A DNA stretch of 64,000 bases from Alitta virens (lineage: Eukaryota; Annelida; Polychaeta; Phyllodocida; Nereididae), in contig OW028579.1 in the NCBI GenBank assembly GCA_932294295.1, forward strand, positions 9,980,370-10,044,369, written 5' to 3'. Below the pieces are notes generated by a model that had not been told where the DNA came from, searched no databases, and saw nothing but the letters and a program-made list of their open reading frames with translations. Positions 63,482 to 64,000 of the stretch are shown piece after piece. Each line of letters begins with the position of its first letter. Position 1 is the stretch's first letter. The position numbers and the translations under genes are program-made.

Positions 63482-64000
63482 AAAGGTGTGAACAACAAAC
63501 CAAAAAAGGTGTGAACAACAAACCAAAAAAAGGTGTGAACAACAAACCAAAAAAAGGTGTGAAGAACAAACCAAAAAGGTGTGAACAACAAACCAAAAAA
63601 AGGTGTGAACAACAAACCAAAAAAGGTGTGAACAACAAACCAAAAAAAGGTGTGAACAACAAACCAAAAAAGGTGTGAACAACAAACCAAAAAAAGGTGT
63701 GAACAACAAACCAAAAAAAGGTGTGAACAACAAACCAAAAAAAGGTGCGAACAACAAACCAAAAAAAGGTGTGAACAACAAACCAAAAAAAGGTGTGAAC
63801 AACAAACCAAAAAAAGGTGTGAACAACAAACCAAAAAAGGTGTGAACAACAAACCAAAAAAAGGTGTGAACAACAATCCAAAAAAGGTGTGAACAACAAA
63901 CCAAACAAGGTGTGAACAACAAACCAAAAAAAGGTGTGAACAACAAACCCAAAAAAGGTGTGAACAACAAACCGAAAAAAGGTGTGAACAACAAACCAAA
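63482..64000 (+). repeat. Block repeated from about 60540-61058 (offset 2942 bp)
   Basis: The GGTGTGAAGAAC unit (60619/63561), AACAATCC (60931/63873) and AAACCG (61031/63973) are all 2942 bp apart, and the units between them are in the same order. The copy is cut by the window edge, so its full length is unknown. Confidence 0.82.

Larger units (their letters stand above)
60263..64000 (+). repeat. Minisatellite family B, A-rich strand on top
   Basis: About 156 units of GGTGTGAACAACAAACC plus six or seven A, with AAACCC (the complement of GGGTTT), GGTGCGAAC, AAACAAGG, GGCGTGAAC, AACAATCC, AAACCG, GGTGTGAAGAAC and short GGTGTGAACAAAA variants. Several of these (GGTGCGAAC, AAACAAGG, AAACCG) are absent or rare in the B array of the other contigs, so this is a distinct subarray of the same family. 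Internal duplications have offsets of 120, 714 and 2942 bp. The array continues past the right edge. Confidence 0.95.

Noticed and set aside
11428..64000. Telomere repeat
   Set aside because: The unit is 23-24 bp and does not contain TTAGGG, TTAGG or another canonical short telomere motif. The location relative to a chromosome end is unknown.
1..64000. tRNA, rRNA, transposon coding regions, LTRs or terminal inverted repeats
   Set aside because: I found no cloverleaf-like or rRNA-like sequence, and no sequence outside the two repeat classes. The apparent inverted arrangement across gaps 1 and 3 is the array orientation flip, not a transposon.

Overview
This window holds repetitive eukaryotic DNA and no gene I can support. 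It has a 278-bp satellite array, a very large 23/24-bp minisatellite array, and three runs of exactly 200 N. There are no tRNA, rRNA, transposon or CRISPR features and no credible protein. The species cannot be named from this. Many kilobases of homogeneous satellite, plus fixed 200-N gaps typical of a long-read assembly scaffolded with contact data, suggest a eukaryotic chromosome, probably heterochromatin near a centromere, a subtelomere or another satellite block. That location is inference.

Layout. 1-11427: about 41 monomers of the 278-bp satellite in perfect register, with higher-order organisation (834-bp trimers, and longer duplications of 1946, 2780 and 3336 bp). At 11427 the satellite stops in mid-monomer and the minisatellite begins. 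11428-18932: minisatellite with its A-rich strand on top, mostly family A (23 bp), with a family B islet at 15394-16103. Gap 18933-19132. 19133-38333: family B (24 bp), T-rich strand on top, i.e. opposite orientation. Gap 38334-38533. 38534-60062: same T-rich orientation, family B giving way through alternating blocks to pure family A from 51301. Gap 60063-60262. 60263-64000: family B, A-rich strand on top again.

Main result. Repeat orientation flips exactly at the first and third gaps. If the whole block 19133-60062 is reverse-complemented, both orientation and family become continuous at both edges: A meets A on the left, B meets B on the right. The simplest reading is that this block was scaffolded backwards and that the true locus is one unidirectional array running satellite, family A, mixed A/B, family B.

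Annotation warning. The T-rich strand of the minisatellite contains no TAA, TAG or TGA in any frame, so it yields open frames of thousands of codons, some running through N gaps. They follow from base composition and are not genes.
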